Shown here: one piece after another, positions 1 to 13,700 of the stretch
Position numbering within the stretch: position 1 is the stretch's first letter
Layout: each line of letters opens with the position of its first letter
DNA from: Diprion similis
Taxonomy: Eukaryota > Arthropoda > Insecta > Hymenoptera > Diprionidae
Assembly (NCBI RefSeq): GCF_021155765.1
Contig: NC_060117.1
Location: forward strand, 3,088,501-3,152,500
Direction of reading: 5' to 3'
DNA length: 64,000 bases
Notes under the pieces: model-generated
The model's database searches: none
Seen by the model: only the letters and a program-made list of their open reading frames with translations
What the model was told of the DNA's origin: nothing
Program-made: the position numbers and the translations under genes

Positions 1-492
1 TATAGCCAATCTAATATAATCGTGATTTTATTCCTACAAATTCTATGTTCACTGTGAAACACCAAAATTCATGAAAAAAATCAAGGAAACCAAAAAAGAA
101 ATTCTTCTTTCAATTCAGTTGTGTTAATAATTCTACCAATGGCTAGAGCTACAGTCGATTCCGCGCAAGCTGCTGATGTCGTCTGGACACCAGCGGCAGA
201 AAAGGGGGGGGGGATGAGGTGGCGCCACCGTCGCGACGCTAAGCGTCTTAACCGGATTGCATGAGTAGCGGCGGCTCGCACTTAGCGGATTACTCACGAT
301 CAGTACAGAACTAGCTTTCGGGTTCTTGGAGCTGCTAGCGTTTCGCCAATGCTTTGTTCGACTCCGAGATATGAGGATGGCATGAATTTTGGCAGAATTA
401 AAACTTCAATCTCATCGCGCTGAAAGAATATCTCGCAGCTGAATCGTTGGTGAGTTCTTCGATTCGTTGATTATTTATTGTGTGTGTTGGTT

Positions 493-832
493 GGGGGGGG
501 GGGGGGGGTAAAGTGGGTCCCTTAAAATATTAATGCTTAAAATCAGAATAAAATGTTTACTTTTCACGTGAACAATTATGTTTAATTATTATCTACCTAT
601 CTCGAGAAAAAATAATCGTAAATTCAAGTTGAGAAAATTATTTCATTTTGACGAGTTGAGAGTAAAGCACGAATTGAAACGTTTCGCGTTACGAGCTGTG
701 CAATTGATACTCGAGCAAATGATTTCCGGATAATTTATATTTAAGAATAAGTTCAGCTGGTTAATTTTATCTATTGTTATTTAACAAAATTTCAGGGAGC
801 CCACTTTGCCCCCCCCCCCCCCCCTCCCCCCC
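493..832. mobile_element. MITE-like element with GGGGCAAAGTGGGC-type termini
   Basis: The left end is a G run followed by TAAAGTGGGTCCCTTAAAA. The right end is AGGGAGCCCACTTTG followed by a C run, which is the inverse of the left. The interior of about 290 bp is AT-rich and non-coding. The same terminus occurs at 31650-31680, at 44108-44232 and in the 27854-28472 array. Inference: a short non-autonomous element with G-rich inverted ends. I could not define target-site duplications because the homopolymers blur the borders. Confidence 0.5.
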
Positions 833-3800
833 TCCTCGCTCACTCTACCCTATAACTGGAATTTTGAGTTCTAAAAACAAAAAAATAATTACGCAAATCG
901 TTGTTGTTACGTCATTAGACAATTGATTTTCAATTTGATAGAGATTTTCATCAATTTTGAACGAATTTGTTTATTTTTATTCTTTTTCAACGTTGTTCCA
1001 ACGAATTTATACAACTGTTATACAAAGTCAAACATTACGACGTGTGATCGTTTGCTTTGTTATACTGTCAAACGAACCGTGATAATGAATGTAAAGGTTT
1101 AAATATATATATATATATATATATGTGTATATATATATAGATATATTTGTATATCATCACTCTGCAAAACTCGAATTCGCTACCAGATTTTAATTGACGT
1201 TTATATTCGCATCATGAAACTGACCCACTCGTATGTAAAATAACGAATAACATTGTAAATATTTGACACAACATATAGCGGGCAGCCTCAATAATTGATA
1301 TTACATATTTTCAATCGTACGTTTAATAGGAACTGGGAAATGTGTTTAAAAATTTTGTTTGAAATTTCAGATCCAATAATTTGTAAAACGTACCGTCAAT
1401 TAGTAAAAGATAATTAAAACATTCCAAGCTTCAACATATTCGCATTTTATTATCATTTACAATTATTTTCGCGAATAACCAATTCAACTATATCCCCCCC
1501 CCCCACCCCCTCCGGGGCGCCATAGCAGCTTTTTTTTTCAGTATAATTGATACTTCATACTCAATTCACGATTTCTCTTAGTTGATATTCAAGAAATTTT
1601 GCAAGATCTTATTCTTATCATCATTCAATTTATACAATTTATCATGAATTCTTACCAAATTCTTTCCAGATTTGATGCAACGTCTATTTTCCATACATGT
1701 GTTTAAATTTTGTGCTATTGATTGGAAAAAAAAAAAAACCTCGCGCAATTTTTATAATTTCTGCTTTTCTACGAAACATTATTGATTTATTCAGTTCGTC
1801 AACAAATCTTCTTCAATTGTCCTAAAAAATCACTCTCGAAGCCTTAATTGAGTACGATTTTTGAATCCACTTACAGTAGGAAAAAATTTTCTTTCTCAAA
1901 CTTGTCGTATATCGTAAAATTTGAAATATCATTTCTTTTTTTTTTTTTTTTTACTCTCTTCTCGAAACCAGATCCTTTGATCAGATAAAGAGTTTTGAAA
2001 CGACGAGGGAAGAAGACGAATGGCTGCAATCGTTCCGTCCAAAACAGAGAACACGAAAACGGATTGAATTAGGTTAAAAAGGCAGTGCAAAAAAAAAAAA
2101 AAAACACAAACAAACAATAAATAAATAAATAAAACTACACGAGACGTGGAATGAGAAAAAAAAAATAAACGAACAAAAGAAAAAAAGCATAAATAAAAAA
2201 AAAAATAAAAAAAAAAATAAAAAAATAAAATTCTATTGTCTTTTAAAATACGTAATAAAATAAAGCTGAATAAAGTTTTTAAAAAACCGAATTTAAATTT
2301 TATACTTATTTTACTTTTATCTTGTAATAATGTTGCGTGTCTGAGGCATATTAAGCCGGGATTTAATACGCGGGGTTCGTTGATATAACCGCAGACCCTA
2401 GAGGTAGATTTACGCGATGCGTTTCGCCACCGTGAGCCGCCTTTGATCGTATAAATCGCATGATAACGCGCATAAACATATACATACATACATACATACA
2501 GCGTGATACGCCTAGTAGGTATACGTCCGTGGGTAAAACAGGTATCTGCACGTATTCTATATGCATGATACACCTGCATGAACGTTGTTGTTGTACGTTG
2601 TAAAAAGTAAAACTTAACTGCTGAATTATATATATTTGAAAACGTCGATTTAAAGGAGAATGAAGAGAATCAAAAAAAAAAAAAAAAAAAAAACAGTATA
2701 TACGTGTAATTCGAATTGAAAGACGTTAATTTTACGCCTACTTTATATGCTTGATACGTATATATGTATATATATATATATATATATACCTACGGTATTG
2801 TTTTTTATGCTAATTGATATTTCAATCTATACGACATTTATTTCAATCTACATTACATTAATTTCCAGCTCATTTTTGTAGAAGTTTCATCTTTTTTCAC
2901 TTCAAAAATTTTCCTTTAAAACATTCCTTATTTATGATTCTTAAATTTCAATCAAATAATCTCTCATTTTATCTAATTAAAAACGAACATTTTATATAGA
3001 ATATTGTAAATTAATTGCGATAAATTTTTTAGGGATCTTTACTGACGTAACAAAAGGTTGACATTTTTATAAAACAATTTTTTTCTTCAATTGAATATTA
3101 AAACTTAGATAAATTATTCGTTTTTTTTTTTAGTGATCTTAACTCTTTGAAAGGGCCTTCGGGCTCGGTTTAATACTAAAATTAACACCGGATTTCACGT
3201 TTGAAAATCATTTTTTTTGTACTTCGAGTCAATTCAAGGGGTGAGAGAAAATAATTTTTTTTTTTTTTACCAATATTAAGAGCCACCCTAATATAAATAT
3301 ATATATATAATATATGTATTTTTTCGCGAGCCTAACTATATCGTGAAAGAAAGTCTGTGGGTATAAGAAAGGTTGAAAGTCGATGGCGTGTCTGGCACAT
3401 CGTAAAGCTCCAAGGGACTGACGAAATCTTCCCGCTGTGGCATGCCTGCAGGATTCAACGACGTCGGTAAATGTTACCCAACTAAACCCCCCTTACGTTT
3501 CCCCCGTTTACGCCCCCTTATAATCTTCCCCCCTCTTCTTAGCTGCAGGGGTGGAAATCCCATCAAACGACACGTTATATATATTTTTCTTCCCAATTTT
3601 CTCTCAGACTGTATTTTATTTATTTATTTATTTATTGTTTTCGTTTTCACATTATTTTCCAGATTTATAAAATAAATTTTTTACTCACCGCGATTTTCGT
3701 CTGTAAATACTTACTTTAGCTGCTCGGACCTTTTCTTCTGCTCTGATTTTTTTTTTTTTTTTTTTTTCTTTTTCTTTCTTTTCTGTCTTCCAACCACTTC

Positions 3801-4510
3801 TGTGAACATAATTCTGGACGGTTTTATTTCTCTGAAAATGAATTGCAAGAGAAAAAAAATATTAAAAACAGTAAGGACGTTAATTACTGAGAAACAATTT
3901 TCTTTTGTTGTAAATATGGATAACGAAATGCAGGTTAGAAAAAATAAATGAATAAATTTAACGTGAAAATTGCATTTCAAAAAATGTGCGATACCAATTT
4001 TTTGGAAATCTCATACTTTATGATCATTATTATTGTTTTCTCGGTCTTATTAATGATCTTTTAGATCGTTCGTAATTCATGAACCAAATTTTGCCGATTC
4101 ATTTGCTTCTTTAACTTTAAATCTTCTGAAACGACGTTTTATTTTTCTTACTTGAAATAACTGCAAAGCCTTGCAATAACAGCGCAAATTTCACAACCCA
4201 GTTCTGCGGGAACATCCTCGTTTCGCAAACTTGGTTTCCTGTCTAACGTTATAGGTACCTACTGGCTGCTCTACGCAGCTGTGTAAGCGTCGTTGTTACA
4301 CGACATATATCGTATTACACACACGCGCACACACACACACACACACACGCACGCGTGCATAAAGCATGGGGAACAAGTTTTAATCAAGTTTAGAAAATTA
4401 GCACAAAACCGCGCCCCGCAGCTACGCAACGGAACGCTGATCTATACAAGCGGCAGCATTATACCCAGCTTGCAAAAGCTTTCGAGAGTTGCTTGCGCGT
4501 GTATATATAA

Positions 4511-4544
<34 letters not shown>

Positions 4545-4863
4545 GCGTGTGTGTAATACATACGCAAACAGGAAAGCCAACTCGATAAGTGGCGGAAATG
4601 GACAAGTTTTAGGGGCTAAATATTCCCCAACTTTTTTGCCTATCTGTTTACGGTTTCGAAAATAAAAAAACATTTTACAGAATTGGTTTTTTTTTTTGTG
4701 TAGTTTGATATAATTCAAGTAAAAGAAAAATGCCATGATTGTTTAAATTTATATAGTGTATATAATGCGTTGAAAAAATGTTTTAACTTCGATAGAAAGG
4801 GTTAATTTTTCTTTTCAAAATTTCTTACTTAAAGCTTTCTTGGATACATATATGTGTATATTA

Positions 4864-5480
4864 GGGTGGCGCGAAAAAACTGACTATTTTTTTTTTTTTT
4901 TTAAGTCTCGTGCGACAAAATGTTAGTTTTTGATGTTTTAAGAGCCCGCTCCAAAGGACAGCTCGAAAAAAAATTTTAAGAGGTCGCTCCACATTTTTTA
5001 GAATGCCAAAAATCGTCAAAAAATTAAATTAAAGGAATTATATTTTCAGTATTTTGTTTGATTTTTAATTCATTTCGTGGTGTATTGTTATCGATTCGTT
5101 CTGACTAAATTAAAGAAGAATAATTTATGAAATTTTAATATGAATATTAAAAGGTCGCTCGAAAAGATCTAAGGAAATAGACCAAGAAATTGAAAAAAAA
5201 TTATGCGCGATCCTTTCAAAATTCAAATTTTGAACTGAAACTTTCGGAAACTTATTTTTTTTTTTGTCTATAAAATTATACCGTAACGAGAAAATTTTTT
5301 TTTTTTAAATTAATCGATTTTTGACGATTTCTGACGTTTTAAAGAATGTGGAGTGACTTCTTGAAATTTTTTTTTTTTTGAACAGACCTTCGGAGTAGGC
5401 TCTTAAAACATCAAAAACTAACATTTTGTCACACGAAACTCAAAAAAAAAAAAAAAATAGTCGGTTTTTTTGCGCCACCC
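4864..5480 (-). mobile_element. ~600-bp TA-flanked MITE, copy 1 (inverted relative to copies 2-4)
   Basis: Starts GGGTGGCGC and ends GCGCCACCC, flanked by TA on both sides. The terminal inverted repeats run for roughly 170 bp (GAGTCTCGTGTGACAAAATG and GAGCCCACTCCAAAGGACAG motifs, mirrored at the other end). There is no coding capacity. The central markers (TTTGTTTGATTTTTAATTC, then the ATACCGTAACGAG motif) appear in the reverse order to the other copies, so this copy is inverted. The TA target and inverted ends fit a Tc1/mariner-type non-autonomous element (inference). Confidence 0.8.
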
Positions 5481-6079
5481 TAATATATATATGTATCTTA
5501 TATTTGAGAAAACATTATTTCGGATTAGTTTAATAAACATATAAAAGTTTTTTCGATCTTCGAAAGAATAGAAAAATTCTCGATTACAGAAAAAAAGAGA
5601 GATAAAAAAAAAAAAAAAAAAAAAAACCAACCCCTGCAACGTCTCGGTAGTCCGAATGACGTTCGGCGATCATCGATTGTTCCGAAAGCTTGAATGTAAG
5701 TTGAACAATTTTAAATTAATTGCCGTTCAAATAGAATAAAATTTTCATATGGTCAGGATCGATTAAGAGGGGAGCGCTCGTTGATCGAATTGTCATGGAA
5801 GACCCGATACGTAAACACTGAGCGCAGCTTCCGCAGGGGATGAAAATTGGAAAAGCCCTCGGAGCATGTATATAAGCTACTGCGAAAGGGAGGGTAAAAC
5901 AGACGTTGATCAGATCTCGAGGTATTTTTCCTTTCGTTCCCCAATTTCTACCCCCTCCCCCACCATTTCTTCGTCTCATTTTTTTCCTCACCTTCTTCTT
6001 CCCTTTCCCAGTATTATTGTGTTTTTTCTTCTTTCCCCCGCTCTTTTTCTTTTCGTTTTTTTTTTTTTTTTTTTACTCT

Positions 6080-6114
6080 CGTCTTCGTCTTCTTCTTCTT
6101 CTTCTTCTTCTTCT
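6080..6114. repeat. (CTT)n microsatellite
   Basis: Pure CTT triplets next to poly-T. They produce spurious Ser/Leu/Phe-rich open frames on the plus strand. Confidence 0.85.
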
Positions 6115-8350
6115 TTTTCTTATTCTTCTTCCGCTACCTCTTTCTCCCTCCATCTTTTTCATTCGTGGCTTTTCAAGGTGCTCGAAGCGTAAAATTGCCG
6201 GTTGGAACGTATTAAAGCTAACTCTATCTGCCCCTTGGGAGTTCCTCGCCTCTACCCCCTTCCCTTCGCAATTCGGATTCCTCCCCCTCTTATTTTCTCT
6301 CTCCCTCTTTCTTTCCCATCTCTCGAAGAAAAAGGCGCCTGCCTACCGTGAAAGGCTCAATTTTATTCGACTTTTGACAAGACGTGAATCATCTCGAGTA
6401 ATGCCGAATATATGGGCCGCGATACGATGGAGATCCGGTCCAACAAACTCGGTCGAATTATCTTGAATAACCGCCAAAACTCAGGGGGGTAAAAAAAAAA
6501 AAAATATCGCTTCCGAAAGACGAAGAATCGAACGCTGAAAGAAAAGAGAGAGAATTTTATGACGAAATCGAAAAATTCAAATATCGACATTTTCCCACCG
6601 AATTTTCAATCTTTCAAAACGAAAAACCTCTTCGTACATGTGTGCAATTTTTTTTTAAACAAAAAATCTGTTGCTTTAATTTATTTTAAACTTTTTCCAT
6701 ACTTATTAAACCCGATGAGATAATTAATTAAATATTACATAGACTTGATATTTTTTTTTCTTTTTTTTTCAAATCTCTACATTTTTTATCACGAATATCT
6801 GCTACATATGCTGATACATTTGAATCGAAAAATTATTTTTACACACTTTTGTATGAATTATATAAAATACGTATATGTACTTACCTAATACCTGCAGATT
6901 AAACGTTTTAAAGGGAATAATAAATTAATACTCATCCGACTCCATTGAGCCGCTTGCCGCTTGTAATTTTTCGAATATTACCGCTTATATGTTACGCCAT
7001 GTTGTAATCCAGCTTTACTTCCCTTGCAGTATAAGTCTCGTTATTACCAAGCGATTTAAAAATATCCCAGATGTTGTGCTCGTATATACGCATAATTTTA
7101 TCTGACTTATCGTTAAATTTATAGATATTTTCATCCATTATCTCGCAATATTTTATCTATATTGTTTTTATATAGGGGGGAAGGGGGAGGAGGAGGAAAA
7201 CGAAGTACTCAAGAAAATACTTAATTTTCGAGGATTCAAATACGCTGAATCTTTTTTTTTTTTTTTTTTTTTTATACTAACCGAGGAAAGTAAAAAAAAT
7301 TGTTGACATAATTTCTTTCTCTCATTGAAGGTTTTTTTTTTTTTTTTGCATCATTTCACCCCAAATTCGTGAAACATGGAATATCAGGTGTAGTTATCAA
7401 AGAGTGGAATGGAACAAAACAGAAACAAAAAAAAAAACTTCGTTCAATTCTCAGCATAGAAAATGATGAAGAAAATATTGACAAATTTTTAACTAAGTAA
7501 GAAAAAAAAACAGTCTCGCGCGAATCTTTACTCCTGTTGATAAAACGAAAAAAATCAACGTCGCAAAGAAATTTCATCACTTGACGCGATTGTGAAAGAA
7601 AAAGGTGGAAAAAAAAAAAAAAAAAAAAAAAACAGCAAAGCATTTTTTATTTTCAGATGATTAGTAATTTGTTTTTTTTTTTTCTTTTATCCCCAAGGAT
7701 TTTTAGATTTTTCAAATATCCCAAGAATCTGACTTCATGAATGTATGTTTTTTGAAAACAAAAAAAAAAAATTGTCGATAATTGCAATTCCGTCTGCTAA
7801 ATATTTTTCGTTTTACTTTTTATCGGATAGGTATGTATGTTATACATGCTATGGATTATAATCATCATGATAATGTTATGATTACGGTGATCCCGAGCGG
7901 AATACGTTGCCGGAATATTGTGCAGTCAAAAATAGAGAATCACAGGTGCAGAGAGAGGCGCGTCGAACAACATCCGGTCTATTAAACGCTCATTCATTTG
8001 CATACCAATGCATAATAATTAGTGGCAAACTAGAGTCACAGGGGATCGGAAATTGCGGGGGTTGAAAAGGGGTTGGAGATAATGACTCGCTGCGTTGACG
8101 TCACAGCTGATAGAAATTTTGAACTACAGTGTTTTTTTTTTTTTTTTTTTTCTCCTGAATCACGGTTCGTCAACGAAATCCTCCTTTAAACAAAAATATT
8201 ATAGAAATGAAGATATCGAAGTGACGAATGATTTTTTTTATTCTTCAAAATTTAGAATTTCACATTTTTAGGAGATTTTTTTATTTTTTTTTTTTTTTTT
8301 TTTTTTAAGAAAATCAAAACGTTCAAAGTAATTCGAATTCGGGGGCTTTA

Positions 8351-8510
8351 TTACTTATACTTTCAGCAATATTTTCAAAAATTTTTACTGAAATTAATGA
8401 CAAAATGGTGGCATCACGCATATAAGTAGCGAACGATATGCGCCATGCTGTCATTTTGTTATTAATTTCGATGAAAAATATTATATAATATTTTTCAGAC
8501 TATAAGTAAT
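8351..8510. repeat. 160-bp near-palindrome (hairpin element)
   Basis: TTACTTATACTTTCAG at the left is mirrored by CAGACTATAAGTAA at the right. The arms continue through GAAATTAATGACAAAATG and its mirror CATTTTGTTATTAATTTC and close near CGCATATAAG/GATATGCG. The unit looks like a small foldback or MITE remnant; no second copy was noticed in the window. Confidence 0.6.
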
Positions 8511-8860
8511 CAAGTTCTCAAACTAAAATTCCTCGTTAAATTTTCGCCATGCGTCTGAATTTCTTCAAACAATACCTTTTCTTTTTATTTATTTGCATCA
8601 TTATTTTTCTACGATTATTTTATTTTATTTTATTTTTTTTTTTTGTTTTTTTTTTTTTTGTCTTCTGCTTTCACTGAGAGAAAAATAGAGAGAAGGAGAA
8701 CAGAGTGGCTGTACTTTATACAGGACGCACGGCGATGGAAACGGAAACGGAAACGGAAACTGGGAAAAAAACTTCTTCGGGAAGAAGAAAAAGTTGAAAT
8801 AAAGATGAAGAGGCAGGTGAGCGGAATAAAATTTACGACCTAGGGTGAAAAAATTATTAC

Positions 8861-9102
8861 AATACACTCTTTTGAAAAGTTTTTTCTTTGTTTTTTTCGA
8901 AATTATGAGAGCCGATGAAGCTTTTTTGGTGTTAAACTTTTTTTGTTTTAACTGTTCGTCGAATACTGTAGTAGAGTAATTTTAAAAATAATACACTCTT
9001 TTGAAAAGTTTATTTTTTTTTTGTTTTTTTTTTTCGAAATTATGAAAGCCGATGAAGCTTTTTTCGTAAACTTTTTTTGTTTCAATGTGTAATTTTAAAA
9101 TC
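8861..9102. repeat. Tandem duplication, two copies of ~129 bp
   Basis: AATACACTCTTTTGAAAAGT at 8861 recurs at 8990. Both copies continue with poly-T, CGAAATTATGA(G/A)AGCCGATG, AAGCTTTTTT and an AAACTTTTTTTGTTT block. The copies differ by small indels in the T runs. Confidence 0.8.
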
Positions 9103-9415
9103 AAGGTATCGCAACGTAGGTAGCAATCGTTTCCGGTCGAAATTTCGAATAGCGGAACGATGAAATGGATATTTGTGGCTCTCTTCCTCTCTTCTTCTCT
9201 CTCTCTCTCTCTCTCTCTCTTGGCCTTTACATAGCGGCTTTCAAGAGAGGAAAATGGCGCTTTTAAATGGTATGCAAAACAACGCGGGCACGCCGCCGAA
9301 ACCCGGATGGATATGAATGGCCCAATTCCGAAACCTGCTACGTTTTGTACGCGGATGTGTGGGTGTATTTATACATACGTACCTACAGCCATTGTGCAGC
9401 CTTCGTTGCTACGAA

Positions 9416-9457
9416 TGAACGAACGAACGAACGAACGAACGAACGAACGAACGAACG
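9416..9457. repeat. (GAAC)n microsatellite
   Basis: About ten tandem GAAC/ACGA tetranucleotides, with one variant unit at the left end. Confidence 0.9.
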
Positions 9458-9642
9458 GTACCTTCTACTCAACGGATAAATACCCCATCAAGGGGTGAAA
9501 TTCTAACCGCGAAACGTTTTTCATCTCCACCAGCCTGATAATAAGGCAGAACGTATTTTTATTTTGCTCAGCAATTGGATTTCTGCTATTTTCTTCCTGT
9601 ACTTTTGCACATTTTGTGTCTTTTTTCTGTATTTTGAAGCGC

Positions 9643-9674
<32 letters not shown>

Positions 9675-10478
9675 GACTTCTCATTTTTCCGTCTGCAGAG
9701 AAAAAAGGAAGTTATTCAATTATTTTGGTCGCAATCGACGCGGATGTTTCCCAAATTTGGAACAGATTAGATTTTTGAATTGATGAAATAACAGAATTTC
9801 AAAAAAAAATCATATAAAAACGATGATATCTTGAGAATCGATGAATGGATTCGACTGAAAATTGATAACGTAAGATTTTTTTCATCGCTGATGTTGGATC
9901 TAAGGTTAAATTTTCAAAAAATTTACATGCAAAATTTTTGCTACATTGTTATATCAAAAAATTAGTTTTTTCGAATTTTTACTTCGGTAGCAAAAAATTT
10001 GCAATAAAATTCGAGTAATTTGAATCGTTTAGCTGAACGTCAATTATACTTTAATACTTGTCTTCACTTACCTTGATGAATTTCCATTCAAATAGATTAA
10101 ACTTTACTGCCGAGCCGTCTTTGATTTATCCCTCAAGCATCTGATTCCAATGTTTAAACCTTTCTGCTGTTTTCGCTTCGTGAATGAATACAAAATTAAT
10201 TAATATTCCATTAGAGGTTAAAAAGGAATAAAAAATTAATTGTTATAATATATTTGAATGATTGTTTTTAGTTATCTCAACATTATACGATTTATTGATT
10301 ACTTTAATCTTGTTATTATTATTATTATTATTTTCATTATTGTCTATGTACAAACATTGATATACATTTTTCGTATTTATAATTTTTCTTCAACAATAGC
10401 TTGTCGTGTATAATTTTTTTTTTTTTTTTTTGTTTTCTTTTTGCGTTTTTCTGATTATTCCCATTTATTATTATTACC

Positions 10479-10484
10479 TTTATT
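10479..10484 (-). terminator. Candidate polyadenylation signal of the Sidestep-like gene
   Basis: AATAAA on the minus strand, about 240 nt past the TAA stop at 10725-10727. It is the first canonical hexamer downstream; a second copy lies at 10464-10469. The region is AT-rich, so a chance match is possible. Confidence 0.4.
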
Positions 10485-10724
10485 ATTATTATTACACATT
10501 CAAATCAACGTAATATGTGTCAACGATATCGACATATCGAAATATTTTTGAAACAATATAAAATTCCAACACACGTATACAGTTTTAATCTGCTTTTAAA
10601 AGCCTTGTAATAGGTTTGTTATTACAAATAATAATAATAATATAAGTCATGAGACGGTATTGAAATTTTGTAATATATATATATATATTATATATAAGGG
10701 AGGTGATTTGATATAACGATAGGA

Positions 10725-13700
10725 TTATATACAACTTTCCTGAACGCGGGAACTCCTCGTGTAGATGTTATCGTGATTGCGGACGACGGGAAGGGTGTTG
10801 GGGCGCAGGGGGCTGATTACGGGGTTTTCCGGGGGCGAAGGGGGCGAAGGACGCTCCGTGAAACCCTCCGAGTATATCCAGGAGTCCTTGCCGTGGAGGA
10901 CGGAGGATGGCGATGAGGGATAACCGAAACGCTCCATGTTCGAGGGCAAGTTTTTTATCCGTTCCGGTTTCGCCGCGTACGTTGGCTCGAAGATGTCCGG
11001 CCGACGGTCGACCTTTATCGGGATAACGTCGGGCTCTTCGTCCTGCGACGGTTCCTGGAGGTCCTGCGGCTCTCGCTTCTCATCCTTTTCACGCAACTCG
11101 CTGTATTCACGGACATCCCTATCAACACCCTCCGGGACCTTCCCCTGACGCGAAGGGTGGCTACGACGGTACAGTGTCAACGTCACACCCACGACCAGGA
11201 TGCACACTGCCGTTACACCCCCGGCGAAACACGCCACCAGCAGGCTGTAGTCCTTTTTGTTTTCAGAGGAATCTCGTCCTGCCGTAGGGGAAACAGATAA
11301 GGAAACAGTCAAGACTTGGAATGGATCGAGAAACGAAGGTTGGAGTGACGGAGTTGCAAAAACGTAGAAGTCAAAACTTTGAAGCTTTAAATGTGAGAAA
11401 ATAATATGAAGAAAGGGTGATTTTTTAAAATGTTTCTACCACTGATTGGTAGCTTAATTCGTTTTCGTCAGTGACACTTGATGATACATCGATGTATCGG
11501 AAATCGAAATATTTGAAGTCTTTCAAATTTTGACCCCTACTTGACTAGTTTTTTAGTTTTTGATCGTTCTGTATTTTTAACCTCAAACTCGAAAAATGAG
11601 AGATTTTTTGGATGGTTTTATAAAGTTAGAAAGTTGATGGGTCAAAGTGACGGATTTTCAAAAACGCGAGTGAAGAGAATGTCGGAATATTGAAAAGTCG
11701 AAATATCTGATCGTTGGCAAAAAGTAGAGTGTCCTACGTGATAGAAGAATCGAAATATCGAATTTCCGGAAAGTGAAATAAAAACATCGAAATTATCAAC
11801 AGTTTTGCTAACTATTGAACGTTCAGGAACCAATAAATGAAGAAATGAGTAAAACAGATTTTTATGAGACACCAAGGATCAAACGGATTGAAAATCTATC
11901 TGAAAACATTAATTCATTGTTATTTATGGTGATGATTATTTTAGTATGAATGTTATCATAGTTCAAACAACAGCTTTTTGATCTATCATAGCAAAATACG
12001 ACGTGAATATTTGAAACAAAGAAAAAATGAATTTTTGTTCTTATACTTTATCTGAAGACTGAATATCACTACAAATTCAAATTGTGTTGAATACAAATTG
12101 TAAATATTTCTAAATAGATACTTGAATAAAAGTGTGTCAGACAAATTAATTCATTGATATCAGGACTTCATTACTTGGCACATTTCTTGACGTGGAGTAA
12201 AAATTGAATTGAAAAATACTAACAAGCAACGAATTAACGTTGTTTCGTTTTGAAACGCAAGGAATGGCTTTCGGTGACAAAACCACTGCCAGCCTCCGCT
12301 GCGGTAGAACAAAAATTCGATATACCTAGTTTGACTAATCCTCGTGCACTTTGTTCGTTACAGATTCATCGGATAATAGCTAACGAGTCTGCAACAGAGG
12401 TTGGTCCTGCAGGATGCAGAGAGTATCGAGGAGCAGACGAGGTTAGCAAAATTGGTGAAGAGGAGGAAGAGGCCCTTGAGATTCAGGAGGCGCGTCTAGG
12501 TTCGTTAGCAGGCTTAAAGGAGGTAGGAGGAGGAGGAGAAGAAGAGACGAGAGGATAGGATACTGTGCACACGATCCAGGAGCAGGAAGAAGGCTAAGGA
12601 CGAGGACGAGAGGCGAGCAGCTGGTGGCCTGCAGGGCTTTTTGCGAGACTCGAGAGTGTATCTGGCGGACGTTGGGCGACCCACTCGAGCCACTCGGTGA
12701 GCATGGCGAGCATGAATAACTCATGAGGATGGAAATTAAAGAGGATAAATGTACCCCGAAGGAGGTGGAGAAGGACGAGGACGAGGAGGACTCTGCGAAG
12801 TGGGTACAACGTTGTCGGGAAATAAAAGCAAAACACAGTGACGTCACATGGCCACCTCGTTTCCTCAGACTTTAACTCCATGGACCCTTTGACGAGTAAT
12901 GGTAACACGAAATTGAGAGACACACACACAGACAGACACTCACCCGTCGTGTACATCGCCACCCCTTTCAGCGTTATCGGCTCCAGGACAACCGGGTCGC
13001 TCTTCCCCTTGGCGTTCACTGCGTAGAGCAGCAGTCTGTAGTTTCGACCTGGTTCCAAGCCCGGAACCTCGAATATCGGACCTTGGGACCCTAGTCGGTC
13101 CGTCTGGTTCGAGGAGAATATCGTGTTCGCCCTGGAAACTGTCTCCTCGCTGTAAACCTCTAGCTCGAAACTCGTGACTGGTAAACCGCCGTCGAAACCC
13201 TCGGTGCATCTCACTATCAGCCAATCAGCCTCACGCGAATCCGTAACTCTACCCTCGTCTAGTCCTGGATATGGTCAAGCGACGTGGCAAGGGAAAACAG
13301 TGGTCAGTTTAACCCGCAAGGGATCCTGGGACGTCGAAGACCGGGAAAGGATCCGAAGCTTTGTGAATAGTTCAAGAAGATTTTCATACGGTTCAACCGG
13401 TGTCAAATTGATTTCAGAAGATTTCGGATCCATTCGATCAAATCATTATTGCTTCAAGGGTTCGGAATTCCTTGGGAAAAACACTTTGTATCGGGAATAA
13501 TTCATTGATCTATCAAAAGACTAAAAAGTATGATGATCTGCACTGATGTTTTGTTAGATCAGTTCAAATGATCTAATGGACTCCACTGACTAGCTAAAAA
13601 CTGTGAACCTTGTTTGCAGAATAACGACTGCGAGAAAAGAAGGTCTTCGACATATTTTTACAACGTTCCTTACCCATCCTGTAGGCGTAGGGTCCAGTGG

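Larger units (their letters stand above)
1..10478. other. Gene-free AT-rich region with microsatellites and small repeats
   Basis: No convincing coding frame on either strand. The open frames present are low-complexity readings of poly-T/poly-A, CA and CTT runs. The region contains TA repeats (1103-1146, 2760-2790), CA repeats (4319-4350, 4511-4530), one MITE (4864-5480), an inverted-repeat element ending in G/C runs (493-832), a near-palindrome (8351-8510) and a 129-bp tandem duplication (8861-9102). About 6930-7030 and 7880-8100 are less repetitive but show no open frame. Confidence 0.6.

Noticed and set aside
1929..2579. 216-codon minus-strand open frame
   Set aside because: Mostly Phe/Tyr/Leu/Lys encoded by A and T runs and by a microsatellite. 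No domain and no recognisable exon borders.
12250..12847. Open frames on both strands inside intron 8 of the Sidestep-like gene
   Set aside because: GGA/TCC-rich low complexity. The flanking exons join in phase across this interval (12944-13264 to 11278), so it is intronic.
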